Assembly: GCF_004025585.1 (NCBI RefSeq)
Contig: NZ_QTZO01000011.1
Span: forward strand, 1-64,000
Source of the DNA: Pseudodesulfovibrio sp. S3
Lineage (GTDB): Bacteria > Desulfobacterota > Desulfovibrionia > Desulfovibrionales > Desulfovibrionaceae
Direction: 5' to 3'
DNA: 64,000 bases
The position numbers and the translations under genes are program-made. This document shows, in pieces, positions 49,810-58,236 of the stretch. The notes beneath the pieces are model-generated. The model was not told where the DNA came from, did not search any database, and saw nothing but the letters and a program-made list of their open reading frames with translations. Numbering within the stretch: position 1 is the stretch's first letter; every line of letters begins with the position of its first letter.

Positions 49810-50520
49810 TCAGGCAAACCAGCTCGGCACGAATTTCCCGCCGCGCCTGACCTCGTCCTCCAGGCGCCGGTAGTCCGGTTGGAACCGGGCCACGCAGGCC
49901 CAATACGCATTGGAATGATTGAGATGCCGCGTGTGGCAGAGTTCATGAAGGAGCAGGTGTTCCACCAGGTCCGGGGGCAGGAACAGGAGTTTGGCGTTCA
50001 GGCTGATGGTTCCCCGGGACGAGCAACTGCCCCAGCGGGTCTTCTGTCGGCGCACGCGCAGGGCCGAATAGGCCAGGCCGGTTCGGTCACTGACTGCTTC
50101 CAGCCACGGCAGGAGCACCTGACGCGCCTTTTTGAGCGTAAAGGATTGCAGGGCCTTGAGGATCGCGGCCCGGTCCTCGACAGGTCCGCTGATTTGCAGG
50201 CGAACCGCGTTTTCCACAACCTTTGCCCTGTCCCCGCGGTCCAGGTAGTCCACCCGGACCGTCCTGCCCCACGCCCTGAAATCGATGGAATCCGGCAGAT
50301 CAGGCAGCCTGCCGGACAAGTCCGTGCCTCTCACCACCATCCTGTCACGGGTCCGCTCTATCCACCCCCGCTTTTCTTCAAGGATATCTGGCACCAGATG
50401 CGATGAAAATCCGTTGGGCGTGACCACCTCCACCCCCTGGCCAGGCACCAGCTTGACCAGCACCCTTTTCGCACGGGGGTTGGCCTTGACGGTCAGGGGC
50501 AGACCTGCAAACGTCTTCAC
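49810..50520 (-). CDS. YgjP-like (DUF45) metallopeptidase-fold protein
   Basis: This 236-residue protein has the DUF45/YgjP signature RWGSCSSRGTISLNAKLLFLP followed by the zinc motif HELCH (HExxH) and a third ligand region HSNAYW. No signal peptide is present, so it is cytoplasmic. Proteolytic activity is inferred from the motif only. The start overlaps the end of the DUF523 gene by 4 bases. Confidence 0.88.
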   Translation of the reverse strand: MKTFAGLPLTVKANPRAKRVLVKLVPGQGVEVVTPNGFSSHLVPDILEEKRGWIERTRDRMVVRGTDLSGRLPDLPDSIDFRAWGRTVRVDYLDRGDRAKVVENAVRLQISGPVEDRAAILKALQSFTLKKARQVLLPWLEAVSDRTGLAYSALRVRRQKTRWGSCSSRGTISLNAKLLFLPPDLVEHLLLHELCHTRHLNHSNAYWACVARFQPDYRRLEDEVRRGGKFVPSWFA

Positions 50521-50948
50521 CCGAACACATCCTCCTCGGAGCGGACCAGGATGCCGTTTTTCTTGAGCAGCTCGGCGAACAAACCGTCACCCGGAATGCG
50601 GGTAGAGGAAAAGGTGCCATCGTAAATGATGCCCGAGCCACAGGAAGGGGAATACGCCTTGAGAATGGCTTCGGTGCAGCCCGCGAGCCGGGCCAGTCTG
50701 AGCCCTTCCTCGGCGCCGCGCCTGAATTCGGCGGTACGGTCGATTCCATCCGAATCAACGACGCAACCGCCCTGGATTTCGCAAGGCAGACGCGGCGTGG
50801 GCAGGCCGCCGAAAACCTCGGGACAGAACGGGATGGCCCGGCCCTGTCGGATCAGGTCCACCACAGGCTCGAAGGATTGGCCCTCGCCGCTGTAACGGCA
50901 GTAGATGCCCGCCAGGCAGGCGGAAACGATGATAGGTGCATGTTTCAT
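50517..50948 (-). CDS. DUF523 / TudS-like thiouracil desulfurase family protein
   Basis: This 143-residue protein has the three Cys blocks of DUF523: VSACLAGIYCRYSG, FCPEVFGGLPTPR and KAYSPSCGSG. Members studied as TudS hold a [4Fe-4S] cluster on three Cys and remove sulfur from 2-thiouracil. The family is broad, so the exact substrate is uncertain. It is divergent from the MFS gene by 71 bases. Confidence 0.87.
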   Translation of the reverse strand: MKHAPIIVSACLAGIYCRYSGEGQSFEPVVDLIRQGRAIPFCPEVFGGLPTPRLPCEIQGGCVVDSDGIDRTAEFRRGAEEGLRLARLAGCTEAILKAYSPSCGSGIIYDGTFSSTRIPGDGLFAELLKKNGILVRSEEDVFG

Positions 50949-51019
50949 GTGAGGATTCTATACTTGATTTTTCACAAGTCAAAGCCCTATTGTCTCCTTC
51001 CCGCAAACAAGGAACCCCA

Positions 51020-52177
51020 ATGACCGACCAGCTCAAGAAACGCCGGATGTACATTTTTCTCCTCGTGCTCGTAATAGGCTCGGGGGTGGCCTTCCAGGGG
51101 TGGCGCACCCTGCTCAACAACTTTGCCGTGGACGTGGCCGGGCTGGACGGTCTGGGCATGGGCATCGTTCAATCCGTTCGTGAGATACCGGGATTCCTGG
51201 CCCTGCTGGCCATTTACGTCATCATGATCATAAGCGAGCACCGCCTGGCAGCCCTGTCCGTGGTCATTCTCGGCCTGGGCGTAGTTCTGACCGGGTTGCT
51301 GCCTTCGCTGACAGGCATCATCCTGACCACCCTGCTCATGAGCTTCGGATTCCACTACTACGAGACCATGAACCAGTCCCTCACCCTACAGTATTTCAAT
51401 CATACCGAGGCCCCTGTGGTCATGGGACGGCTGCGAAGCATGAACGCCCTGACCAACATCACCGTGGGCGGAGCCATCTACCTCCTGGCCAGCTACCTCG
51501 GCTACACGCAGATGTTCGCCATCCTCGGCGGGGTGGCCGTGGCCGCAGGCATATGGGCCCTGACCCGCGACCCGTCCAGGCAGGATCTGACGCCCCAGCT
51601 CAAGAAGATGGTCTTCAAGCGGGCGTACTGGCTCTATTATGCCCTGACCTTCATGAGCGGCGCCAGACGTCAGATATTCGTGGCCTTTGCCGTATTTCTG
51701 CTGGTGGAAAAATTCGGCTATACCATCCAGGAAGTGACCACGCTCTTTGTCCTGAACAACGTCATCAACTACTTTGCCAACCCGCTCATCGGCAAAGCCA
51801 TCAACCGATTCGGCGAACGGTCCCTGCTGACCGTGGAATACACCACCCTGACCCTGGTCTTCCTGGGCTACGCCTTCACCGAGAGCAGCCTCCTGGCGGC
51901 AGCGCTGTACGTGGCGGACAACCTGGTCTTCAACCTGGCCATAGGCATCAAGACCTTCTATCAGAAGATCGCGGACCCTCGCGACATCGCCTCGGGCATG
52001 GCCGTGGGCTTCACCATAAACCACATTTCCGCCGTGTTCATCCCGATCATGGGCGGCCTGATCTGGATAGCCGACTACCAGGTGGTCTTCATCGGGGCGG
52101 CGGTCCTGTCGCTCATTTCACTGCTCCTTTCACAACTGATTCCCGGCCAGATACGCAAGATGAAATCAGCCGGTTGA
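51020..52177 (+). CDS. Major facilitator superfamily transporter
   Basis: This 385-residue membrane protein has about 12 helices. It shows a first-half GWRTLLNNFAVDVAGLDGLGMGIVQ segment and NPLIGKAINRFGERSLLTVEY, a motif-A-like loop in the second half. The substrate is unknown. The ATG at 51020 follows AAGGAA. The cheD gene follows with a 76-base gap. Confidence 0.85.
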   Translation: MTDQLKKRRMYIFLLVLVIGSGVAFQGWRTLLNNFAVDVAGLDGLGMGIVQSVREIPGFLALLAIYVIMIISEHRLAALSVVILGLGVVLTGLLPSLTGIILTTLLMSFGFHYYETMNQSLTLQYFNHTEAPVVMGRLRSMNALTNITVGGAIYLLASYLGYTQMFAILGGVAVAAGIWALTRDPSRQDLTPQLKKMVFKRAYWLYYALTFMSGARRQIFVAFAVFLLVEKFGYTIQEVTTLFVLNNVINYFANPLIGKAINRFGERSLLTVEYTTLTLVFLGYAFTESSLLAAALYVADNLVFNLAIGIKTFYQKIADPRDIASGMAVGFTINHISAVFIPIMGGLIWIADYQVVFIGAAVLSLISLLLSQLIPGQIRKMKSAG

Positions 52178-52253
52178 CTTGAATCTACAAAATGGTAGCC
52201 TCTATTCTATATTTTCTCGACTCGACCTTTTGAACTCTCCAGCAGGTATTTGG

Positions 52254-52799
52254 ATGAAAGAACGTGAACTCCCAAAGGTTTTTCTGCAGACAGGCGACTG
52301 TTTCATCGGCGTACAGCCTACATTGGTCAACACGGTACTCGGTTCATGCCTTGCCGTGACCATGTTTGCCCCAAAGATGGGCATAGGCACCATCTGCCAC
52401 GCGTTTCTGCCCGACAGTTCGGACGGCAAGCACCGGCACGGCGGAGAGCCGCAAATATGCCGGTACGTGGACACAGCCCTGCAAAACATGCTGGAAACCA
52501 TGGACAAGATCGGGATTCCCCGGCGTGAACTGGTCATCAAGATGTTCGGCGGCGGGTCCGGCGTGGCCGTGAACTATGCAGAGCCTTCCAGTTCATACAA
52601 CATCGGCAGGCGCAACATCGAAATGGCAAAGAAACTGCTCAAATTCGCCCGACTGGACATCCAGGCCGAAGACGTGGGAGGGGCGCAGGGGCGCAAACTC
52701 ATCTTCAACACCGGCACCGGTAACATCTGGATCAAAAAACTGAACAAGAGCGCACCCTCCAATCAGGATAACAACACCCTGAAAGGCAACAAATTCTAG
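52254..52799 (+). CDS. cheD: Chemoreceptor glutamine deamidase CheD
   Basis: This 181-residue protein has the CheD core: NTVLGSCLAVTMFAPKMGIGTICHAFLP, with the catalytic Cys in GSC and the His in CHAFLP, and KMFGGGSGV. CheD deamidates receptor glutamines and can bind CheC. No other chemotaxis gene is adjacent, so its receptors are encoded elsewhere. The ATG at 52254 is chosen over upstream extensions by domain fit. Confidence 0.92.
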   Translation: MKERELPKVFLQTGDCFIGVQPTLVNTVLGSCLAVTMFAPKMGIGTICHAFLPDSSDGKHRHGGEPQICRYVDTALQNMLETMDKIGIPRRELVIKMFGGGSGVAVNYAEPSSSYNIGRRNIEMAKKLLKFARLDIQAEDVGGAQGRKLIFNTGTGNIWIKKLNKSAPSNQDNNTLKGNKF

Positions 52800-52807
52800 G
52801 AGCAATC

Positions 52808-53605
52808 ATGACACTCTCCCTTCAACGAACAGGGCGCCTGGCAGTCAGCCTTATTCTGGTCCTGTTCACCGTTGTCCAAGCTGCCGCCGGCGACACGCTG
52901 TTCCAGTACTCCACCATCGACGCACTGCTGGCAGGGGTCTATGACGGGGAAATGACCATGGAAGAGCTCAAACACAAGGGTGATTTCGGACTGGGAACAC
53001 TGAACGGCTTGGACGGCGAACTGGTGGTGCTGGACGGAACCGCCTACCACGTTTCCGCCGGAGGCGCCGCGGATATCCCGGCCGACTCGGCCAAGGCCCC
53101 GTTTGCCGCTGTCTCCTTTTTCGAGGAGGACGCCATTCTCAAATTGGAACGGACCACGAGCCTGGAAGAACTGAACAAGGCCGTGACCGCAGGACTGCCT
53201 ACACAAAATGCCTTTTACGCCATCCGCATCGACACACGGTTCAACTATGTCAAGGCGCGGGCCATTCCCAAACAGAACCCGCCCTATGCCCCTCTGGCAG
53301 AGGTGGTCAAACATCAGGTCGTGGTGCAGTTTACCGGCGAAGGCACCCTGGTGGGATTCTACTCGCCGCCGTTCGTCAAGGGCATCAATGTTCCCGGCTT
53401 CCATTGGCACTTCCTGACCAAGGACCGGACCGGCGGCGGACATGTTCTCGACTGCTCCTTTGAGCCCACCGCGGCCCGAATGGACGGACTGCGCTCCTTC
53501 ACGGTCAAACTGCCCCAATCCAAGGCCTTTGACGCCCTCGACCTGACTGGCGACAAGAAAAAGGAACTGGACGCCGTGGAAAGGGAACCTGCCAAGAAGG
53601 AATAA
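52808..53605 (+). CDS. budA: Exported alpha-acetolactate decarboxylase
   Basis: This 265-residue protein belongs to the BudA/AldC family, which converts acetolactate to acetoin. The zinc ligands are visible in GFHWHF and GGGHVLD, and the family start TLFQYSTIDALLAGVYDGEM is present. Unlike most bacterial enzymes it carries a clear Sec signal peptide (residues 1-27), so it should be periplasmic. No acetolactate synthase or butanediol dehydrogenase gene is near. Its neighbours are signalling genes. Confidence 0.9.
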   Translation: MTLSLQRTGRLAVSLILVLFTVVQAAAGDTLFQYSTIDALLAGVYDGEMTMEELKHKGDFGLGTLNGLDGELVVLDGTAYHVSAGGAADIPADSAKAPFAAVSFFEEDAILKLERTTSLEELNKAVTAGLPTQNAFYAIRIDTRFNYVKARAIPKQNPPYAPLAEVVKHQVVVQFTGEGTLVGFYSPPFVKGINVPGFHWHFLTKDRTGGGHVLDCSFEPTAARMDGLRSFTVKLPQSKAFDALDLTGDKKKELDAVEREPAKKE

Positions 53606-53614
53606 TCCACACCC

Positions 53615-53917
53615 ATGGACAGATTTCAGGTAACCGTTGCCCCGGAGCTTGAACCCATCATGACCCGGTACATGGAAATCCGGCGACAAGAGCTTAAACA
53701 GCTCGAAGCAGCCCTGGACGCCGGGGACAGCGATGCTGTCCGGGAGCTTGGCCACACACTCAAGGGAACCGGCGCCTCATACGGATTCGATTTTCTGACC
53801 GAACTGGGAGCCGCCATTGAAGGCGCAGGAAGATGCCAGGAGCTGGACTTTGCCAGGGAGCTGGGCAAATCCGTTCGCGACTATATCGAACACGTCGATA
53901 TCATATATAAAAAGTAG
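53615..53917 (+). CDS. Stand-alone HPt phosphotransfer protein
   Basis: This 100-residue four-helix HPt domain has His47 in LGHTLKGTGASYGF as the phosphoacceptor. Such proteins pass phosphate between hybrid kinases and response regulators. A possible donor is the hybrid kinase at 1790-4294. It lies 9 bases after budA and 10 bases before a glycosyltransferase gene, so it may share their transcript. Confidence 0.88.
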   Translation: MDRFQVTVAPELEPIMTRYMEIRRQELKQLEAALDAGDSDAVRELGHTLKGTGASYGFDFLTELGAAIEGAGRCQELDFARELGKSVRDYIEHVDIIYKK

Positions 53918-53927
53918 GCACTGGACC

Positions 53928-54887
53928 ATGCGCATTCTCATGTTCGCCATCAACGATCCGGCCGGCACCGCCATCCAGTTCTGCAAGGCACTGAACCGGC
54001 ACACCGACCACTCGGCCCGGCTGGTCACACTGGAGACCCGATACGCCCACTCCTGGGAAAAGGACCTGCATGTGCCCGACCTCGGCCCCGATGGCGTGGA
54101 GGAAATCAGCATTCTCATGGACGCAGCGGACGTGTTCCACTTTCACATGACCTGCGACGAACACCAGTCCTTCGGCGGTCTCAGGCCCGCGGACCGCCTC
54201 AAGGGCAAAGCCATCGTTCACCACCACCACGGACACCACGACTTCCGCTCCGACCCGAAGTCCTTTCGCGACAAATACCGCACGCTCAAACGGACCAACC
54301 TGCTCGTCTCCACCCCGGACCTAATGAAGCTCCTGCCCGAGGCGCGCTGGCAGCCCAACCTGGTACCCGTCGACGAACCGCTGTTCAAGCCCATGTGGGG
54401 CCGCTATGACGATCCGGGCCAACTCAAGGTCTGCCACTCGCCCACACGCAAGGATCTCAAGAATACCGACGAGTTTTTGGCGGCCATCCGCGAAGTGAAC
54501 AAGCGCAAGGCCCACATCTCCGTGGACCTCATCGACGATGTCCCGAACGATGTATGCCTGGCCCGCAAACGGCGAAACCATGTCCTGTTCGACCACATGC
54601 AGGGGTATTACGGCGTATCGAGCCTGGAAGGACTCTCCCAAGGATTGGTCGTCATCGCCGGACTCGACGACTGGAACCGGAAACAGGTCACGGAATTCGC
54701 AGGCACCACTGCCCTGCCGTGGATCACCGCAACCGACCAGACAGAATTGACTTCCCTCCTGAGGGAATTGTCCCTGAATCGAAAGTACTGCGAAATGACT
54801 GGTGAAAAAAGCCGCAGGTTCATGGAGAATCACTGGTCGGACACTCGGGTCATCCGCCACCTCGAAACCTTCTACGAATCCCTCTGA
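53928..54887 (+). CDS. Glycosyltransferase-like protein (GT-B fold)
   Basis: This 319-residue protein starts MRILMFAINDPAGTAIQFCKAL, a GT-B N-terminal strand-loop. It has a His-rich segment (VHHHHGHHDFR) and a C-terminal GYYGVSSLEGLSQGLVVIAGLDDWN block, the position of the nucleotide-sugar site with its Glu in family 4 enzymes. Donor and acceptor are unknown. The call is by fold pattern and moderately certain. Confidence 0.7.
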   Translation: MRILMFAINDPAGTAIQFCKALNRHTDHSARLVTLETRYAHSWEKDLHVPDLGPDGVEEISILMDAADVFHFHMTCDEHQSFGGLRPADRLKGKAIVHHHHGHHDFRSDPKSFRDKYRTLKRTNLLVSTPDLMKLLPEARWQPNLVPVDEPLFKPMWGRYDDPGQLKVCHSPTRKDLKNTDEFLAAIREVNKRKAHISVDLIDDVPNDVCLARKRRNHVLFDHMQGYYGVSSLEGLSQGLVVIAGLDDWNRKQVTEFAGTTALPWITATDQTELTSLLRELSLNRKYCEMTGEKSRRFMENHWSDTRVIRHLETFYESL

Positions 54888-54923
54888 CCCCAACGGCTTT
54901 GCTATTCGCCAAAGATTCCAGTA

Positions 54924-54955
54924 TACCCCTCAAAGGCTACTTTGAGCGAGGGGTA
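54924..54955 (+). promoter_or_regulatory. Hairpin covering the ribosome site of the AMIN gene
   Basis: TACCCC (54924-54929) pairs with GGGGTA (54950-54955), and TCAAA pairs with TTTGA inside, with a 4-base bulge. The right arm contains the GAGGGG ribosome site, 3 bases before the ATG. It could limit translation unless opened. Confidence 0.4.
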
Positions 54956-54958
54956 AAC

Positions 54959-55594
54959 ATGTCACGAACATTCAAGCAATGGGTCCTTTTCATTACGGCT
55001 TGCGTTGCGGTCGGGTTCATGGTCAGTGCCATGTCCGCGTCCCTTGGCACGACAAAGGACGAGGTGCGCAACCAACTGCGTATGACCGTGGACTTCACGG
55101 TTCTGCCCATGGTCCTGCCCGATGGGCAAACCCCTTCGGACACACCTCCCGACACCCCCGTAGTCACTGCTCCGGAACCAGCCCAAGAATCTACCGTTCC
55201 GCCGGAGGTAATCCCCCCGGAGACATCTGAAAACAAGACCGAACCTTCACCCGAGCCTGCCACAGGAGACACCGGCGGACACATCAAGTCCATCAGCCTG
55301 GAAGAAACCCCGCTCGGGTTCACCTTGAAGCTCGTGGCCGACGGAAGCATCAGCGACACGACCTACCTCAACCTCACCGATCCCAGACGGCTGGTCATCG
55401 ACCTGCGCGGAAACTGGCAGTATAGAGGCAAGAACGTGATCCGGTCCGATGGGGCGGTCAAGCATGTGGTCATCGGCGAGCATTCCGACCGGCTCAGGAT
55501 GGTTATTCACTTCCGCAGACTTCCCGCAGCAAGCGTGGAACCACAGTTCAAGGCGAACGGCAATGAACTTTTCATCTTGGTCCCTCTCTCCTGA
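54959..55594 (+). CDS. AMIN-domain envelope protein
   Basis: This 211-residue protein has an N-terminal transmembrane or signal segment (about 9-30), a Pro/Thr/Glu-rich linker (about 55-110) and a C-terminal AMIN domain. The AMIN domain shows LGFTLKLVADGSISDTTYLNLTDPRRLVIDL and the ending VEPQFKANGNELFILV. AMIN domains bind envelope or peptidoglycan components and localise enzymes such as AmiC. It is probably anchored in the inner membrane facing the periplasm. Confidence 0.87.
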   Translation: MSRTFKQWVLFITACVAVGFMVSAMSASLGTTKDEVRNQLRMTVDFTVLPMVLPDGQTPSDTPPDTPVVTAPEPAQESTVPPEVIPPETSENKTEPSPEPATGDTGGHIKSISLEETPLGFTLKLVADGSISDTTYLNLTDPRRLVIDLRGNWQYRGKNVIRSDGAVKHVVIGEHSDRLRMVIHFRRLPAASVEPQFKANGNELFILVPLS

Positions 55595-55614
55595 CAACCG
55601 ACCCTGTTGCACAA

Positions 55615-55643
55615 TTGTAACATTCAAGTCATTGTGGCGTAAC
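55615..55643 (+). promoter_or_regulatory. Pho-box-like array upstream of pstB
   Basis: TTGTAAC, AAGTCAT and GCGTAAC are 7-base units separated by 4 bases each, the 11-base period of PhoB-binding sites (consensus CTGTCAT). They lie 74 bases before the pstB start. PhoB control of pstB-phoU is predicted. Confidence 0.55.
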
Positions 55644-55716
55644 TCCATCAGGTTAGTCGTTGTTTGTTGCGTCGGTGGCGGAACATATCTTTTATTTGCC
55701 ATGGAGAACTTACTCA

Positions 55717-56478
55717 ATGACGACCACCATAAAGGTGGCTTCCACAAACCTTGATTTCCATTACGGAGACTTCAAGGCGCTGGAAGACATCAGCATCAAT
55801 TTCGAACTCAACAGAGTCACGGCTCTCATCGGACCTTCCGGTTGCGGCAAATCCACATATTTGCGGTGCATCAACCGCATGAACGACCTCATACCCGGCA
55901 CCCGCGTGACCGGTAAGATGGTCCTGGACGGCGAGGACATCTACGCACCCGGCCTTGACGTCGTCTCCCTGCGCCGCCGCATCGGCATGGTCTTCCAGAA
56001 ACCCAACCCGTTTCCAAAGACCATCTTCGAGAACGTGGCCTACGGCCTGCGCGTCAACGGCATGAAGGACAAGCAGTACCTGGAACAGAAAGTGGAGGAG
56101 AGCCTCCTGGGCGCCGCCCTTTGGGATGAGGTGAAGGACCGCCTGCAAACGTCGGCTTTGGGTCTGTCCGGCGGACAGCAGCAACGGCTGTGCATCGCCC
56201 GCGCCCTGGCAGTGGAGCCCGAGGTCCTGCTCATGGACGAACCCGCATCCGCCCTGGACCCCATCGCCACCCAAAAAATCGAGGACCTGATTCACGAGTT
56301 GAAAAAGGACTTCACCATCATCATAGTCACCCACTCCATGCAGCAGGCGGCCCGCGTTTCCGACCGCACGGCGTTCTTCTACATGGGCAAGCTCATCGAG
56401 ATGGACGATACAAAGTCGATGTTCACCAATCCGGCCAACAAACAGACAGAAGATTATATAACGGGGCGTTTCGGTTAA
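55717..56478 (+). CDS. pstB: Phosphate ABC transporter ATP-binding protein PstB
   Basis: This 253-residue ATPase of the high-affinity phosphate importer shows Walker [21 protein letters not shown], the Q-loop FQKPNPFP, the signature [16 protein letters not shown] and Walker [13 protein letters not shown]. The PstS, PstC and PstA genes are not adjacent. PhoU follows after 24 bases. Confidence 0.96.
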   Translation: MTTTIKVASTNLDFHYGDFKALEDISINFELNRVTALIGPSGCGKSTYLRCINRMNDLIPGTRVTGKMVLDGEDIYAPGLDVVSLRRRIGMVFQKPNPFPKTIFENVAYGLRVNGMKDKQYLEQKVEESLLGAALWDEVKDRLQTSALGLSGGQQQRLCIARALAVEPEVLLMDEPASALDPIATQKIEDLIHELKKDFTIIIVTHSMQQAARVSDRTAFFYMGKLIEMDDTKSMFTNPANKQTEDYITGRFG

Positions 56479-56502
56479 GCTGAAGCTCAGAGGACCTACT
56501 CA

Positions 56503-57168
56503 ATGGAACAACGCGCACATTTTTCAAAAAAACTCGAAGACCTCAGGGTCAAAGTCCTGCGCATGGCAGCCCTTTCCGAATCCGCCGTGCACAAGGCCAT
56601 CAAGGCATATCTTGAAAACGACTCCGACCTGGCCGAAGCCGTCATCGTGGGCGACGACGCCATCAACGAAATGGAAGACCAGATAGACAATTTCTGCCTG
56701 GAACTACTTGCACTCGACCAGCCCATGGCCGTTGACCTGCGGACCATTATCGGCGCACAGCGCATAACCGTGAATCTGGAGCGACTGGGAGACGAAGCCG
56801 TCAACCTGGCACACAGGGCCATGTTCCTCGCATCCAGGCCGCCCATGCCCCACAACCCCAAAATGGAAAATCTGGCCAACATCGTCAAACTGATGCTGTC
56901 CGAAGCCCTCAAGGCCTATGTGGACGACGACGTGACCCTGGCCGGTCAGGTCTGCCGCATGGATGACAAGGCCGATGACCTGAATATCTCCATCCTGCGC
57001 CAGATGGTGGCCGAGATGGTCTCCGAATCACGCATCGTGGAACGCGGCGTTCATGCCATCATCGGCGCACGCCACCTTGAACGCATCGGCGATCTGGCCA
57101 CCAACGTTGCCGAATCCGTTGTCTTCATCGTCGAAGGCACCAGCATGAAACACAACTGCAGAGGCTGA
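56503..57168 (+). CDS. phoU: Phosphate signalling protein PhoU
   Basis: This 221-residue protein is made of two three-helix PhoU repeats. Each carries a metal-binding D/E-rich motif region (EDQIDNFCLELLALDQPMAVDLR and the corresponding DDKADDLN). PhoU links the Pst transporter to the PhoR kinase and prevents phosphate overload. It is probably co-transcribed with pstB. Confidence 0.95.
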   Translation: MEQRAHFSKKLEDLRVKVLRMAALSESAVHKAIKAYLENDSDLAEAVIVGDDAINEMEDQIDNFCLELLALDQPMAVDLRTIIGAQRITVNLERLGDEAVNLAHRAMFLASRPPMPHNPKMENLANIVKLMLSEALKAYVDDDVTLAGQVCRMDDKADDLNISILRQMVAEMVSESRIVERGVHAIIGARHLERIGDLATNVAESVVFIVEGTSMKHNCRG

Positions 57169-57182
57169 TTCCCGCACCCGAA

Positions 57183-57220
57183 AAACCGCCCTGTCCGGCT
57201 TGATCCGGGCAGGGCGGTTT
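57183..57220. terminator. Terminator after phoU
   Basis: AAACCGCCCTGTCCGG (57183-57198) pairs with 57205-57220 with one G-T pair around CTTGAT, followed by a T-rich run. It lies between phoU and the convergent HPt gene and can serve both. Confidence 0.88.
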
Positions 57221-57246
57221 CTTGTTTGAAGAAGGCAGTCGGCGGT

Positions 57247-57633
57247 CTAGGGGCTGTCCAGCTCAACGAGCAGACCGGCTACTCTGCGCTCAAGGGAATC
57301 CAATAGCGCAGCACAGGCCTGTCCATTGCCTTCCAGGGCATTTTTTTCCAGCACTTCCGCTGCCAGGCGGACGGATTCAACACCCAGGGACGCGGCAACG
57401 CTTTTGATGGTATGGCTGTTGAGGGTCACCGCCCCAAGGGCGGAAGCAAGCAGGGCCTTCCTGGCCGCATCAATCCTGATCCTGATTTCCGTTGCGGCCT
57501 CAGGCAGAAAAAGCAGCATCTCCTCCCGGCTCAATTCCATGGCCTTGCAGGCTGCATCCAGATCGAATCCGCTTGGTAGAACCGAATCCGGTTCATCGGA
57601 CGGACCGGGCAAGTAGTCTTGAGGTTCAGACAT
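57247..57633 (-). CDS. Stand-alone HPt-like protein
   Basis: This 128-residue helical protein has the HPt-like motif NSHTIKSVAASLGV with His74 as candidate phosphoacceptor. The pattern H-x-[IL]-K-[SG] and the following helix fit the family, though it is more divergent than the HPt at 53615. A GGAG site precedes the ATG at 57633. Its kinase partner is unknown. Confidence 0.75.
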   Translation of the reverse strand: MSEPQDYLPGPSDEPDSVLPSGFDLDAACKAMELSREEMLLFLPEAATEIRIRIDAARKALLASALGAVTLNSHTIKSVAASLGVESVRLAAEVLEKNALEGNGQACAALLDSLERRVAGLLVELDSP

Positions 57634-57676
57634 TACAATCTCCAGCAACAAGGTGGGGGGGCAGGGAGACAACCTG

Positions 57677-58054
57677 TCAGACGGCCTGTGCCCGGCATTC
57701 CTGCCGTGCATGCCATTCCTCATACTTTGTCCCCCACTGGCAGAGGTTGACGAGGACCGGCATGACGCTCTGCCCCAACTCGGTCAGGGAATATTCAACC
57801 TTGGGCGGCACCTGGGCATAGACCTCGCGGCGAACCACGCCGTCCGCCTCCAGCTCTCGGAGCTGCTGGGTGAGCATCTTCTGGGTAATGCTGGGAATGG
57901 ACCGTTTCACCTCGCTGAACCGGAGCGTGCCTTCGCTGCCCAGCCTGTGGACGATGATCGGCTTCCACTTGCCGCCAATGACCTGGAGCGTCAACTCCAT
58001 GCTGCAATAATACTTCTTGTCGCCGCACATCTTCAGGGGGCACGAAATACTCAT
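57677..58054 (-). CDS. HxlR-family transcriptional regulator
   Basis: This 125-residue winged-helix regulator has the HxlR core [41 protein letters not shown] and [10 protein letters not shown]. The N-terminus holds three Cys ([13 protein letters not shown]), of which the last is at the position used for redox or electrophile sensing in related regulators. It is divergent from a nitroreductase gene, its probable target. GGAGA precedes the ATG at 58054. Confidence 0.9.
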   Translation of the reverse strand: MSISCPLKMCGDKKYYCSMELTLQVIGGKWKPIIVHRLGSEGTLRFSEVKRSIPSITQKMLTQQLRELEADGVVRREVYAQVPPKVEYSLTELGQSVMPVLVNLCQWGTKYEEWHARQECRAQAV

Positions 58055-58118
58055 TATTCTCTCCGATAATACGACCATCAACCGAACGCCCGGAATACGC
58101 CCTCCGGACAACGGCCAA

Positions 58119-58138
58119 TAGTATCCAATTGGTTACTA
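58119..58138. promoter_or_regulatory. Candidate HxlR operator
   Basis: TAGTATCCAATTGGTTACTA is a 20-bp palindrome with one mismatched pair, located between the divergent HxlR and nitroreductase genes, 65 bases from the former and about 100 from the latter. Confidence 0.5.
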
Positions 58139-58236
58139 TAGAACTATAAAGTGCGTACTTGATCTTTTCTCACCATTATCAGAGAACAGTAAAAACGTAA
58201 ACACAGCCAGCTCGAAAAACCCCGGAGGAAATGAGT

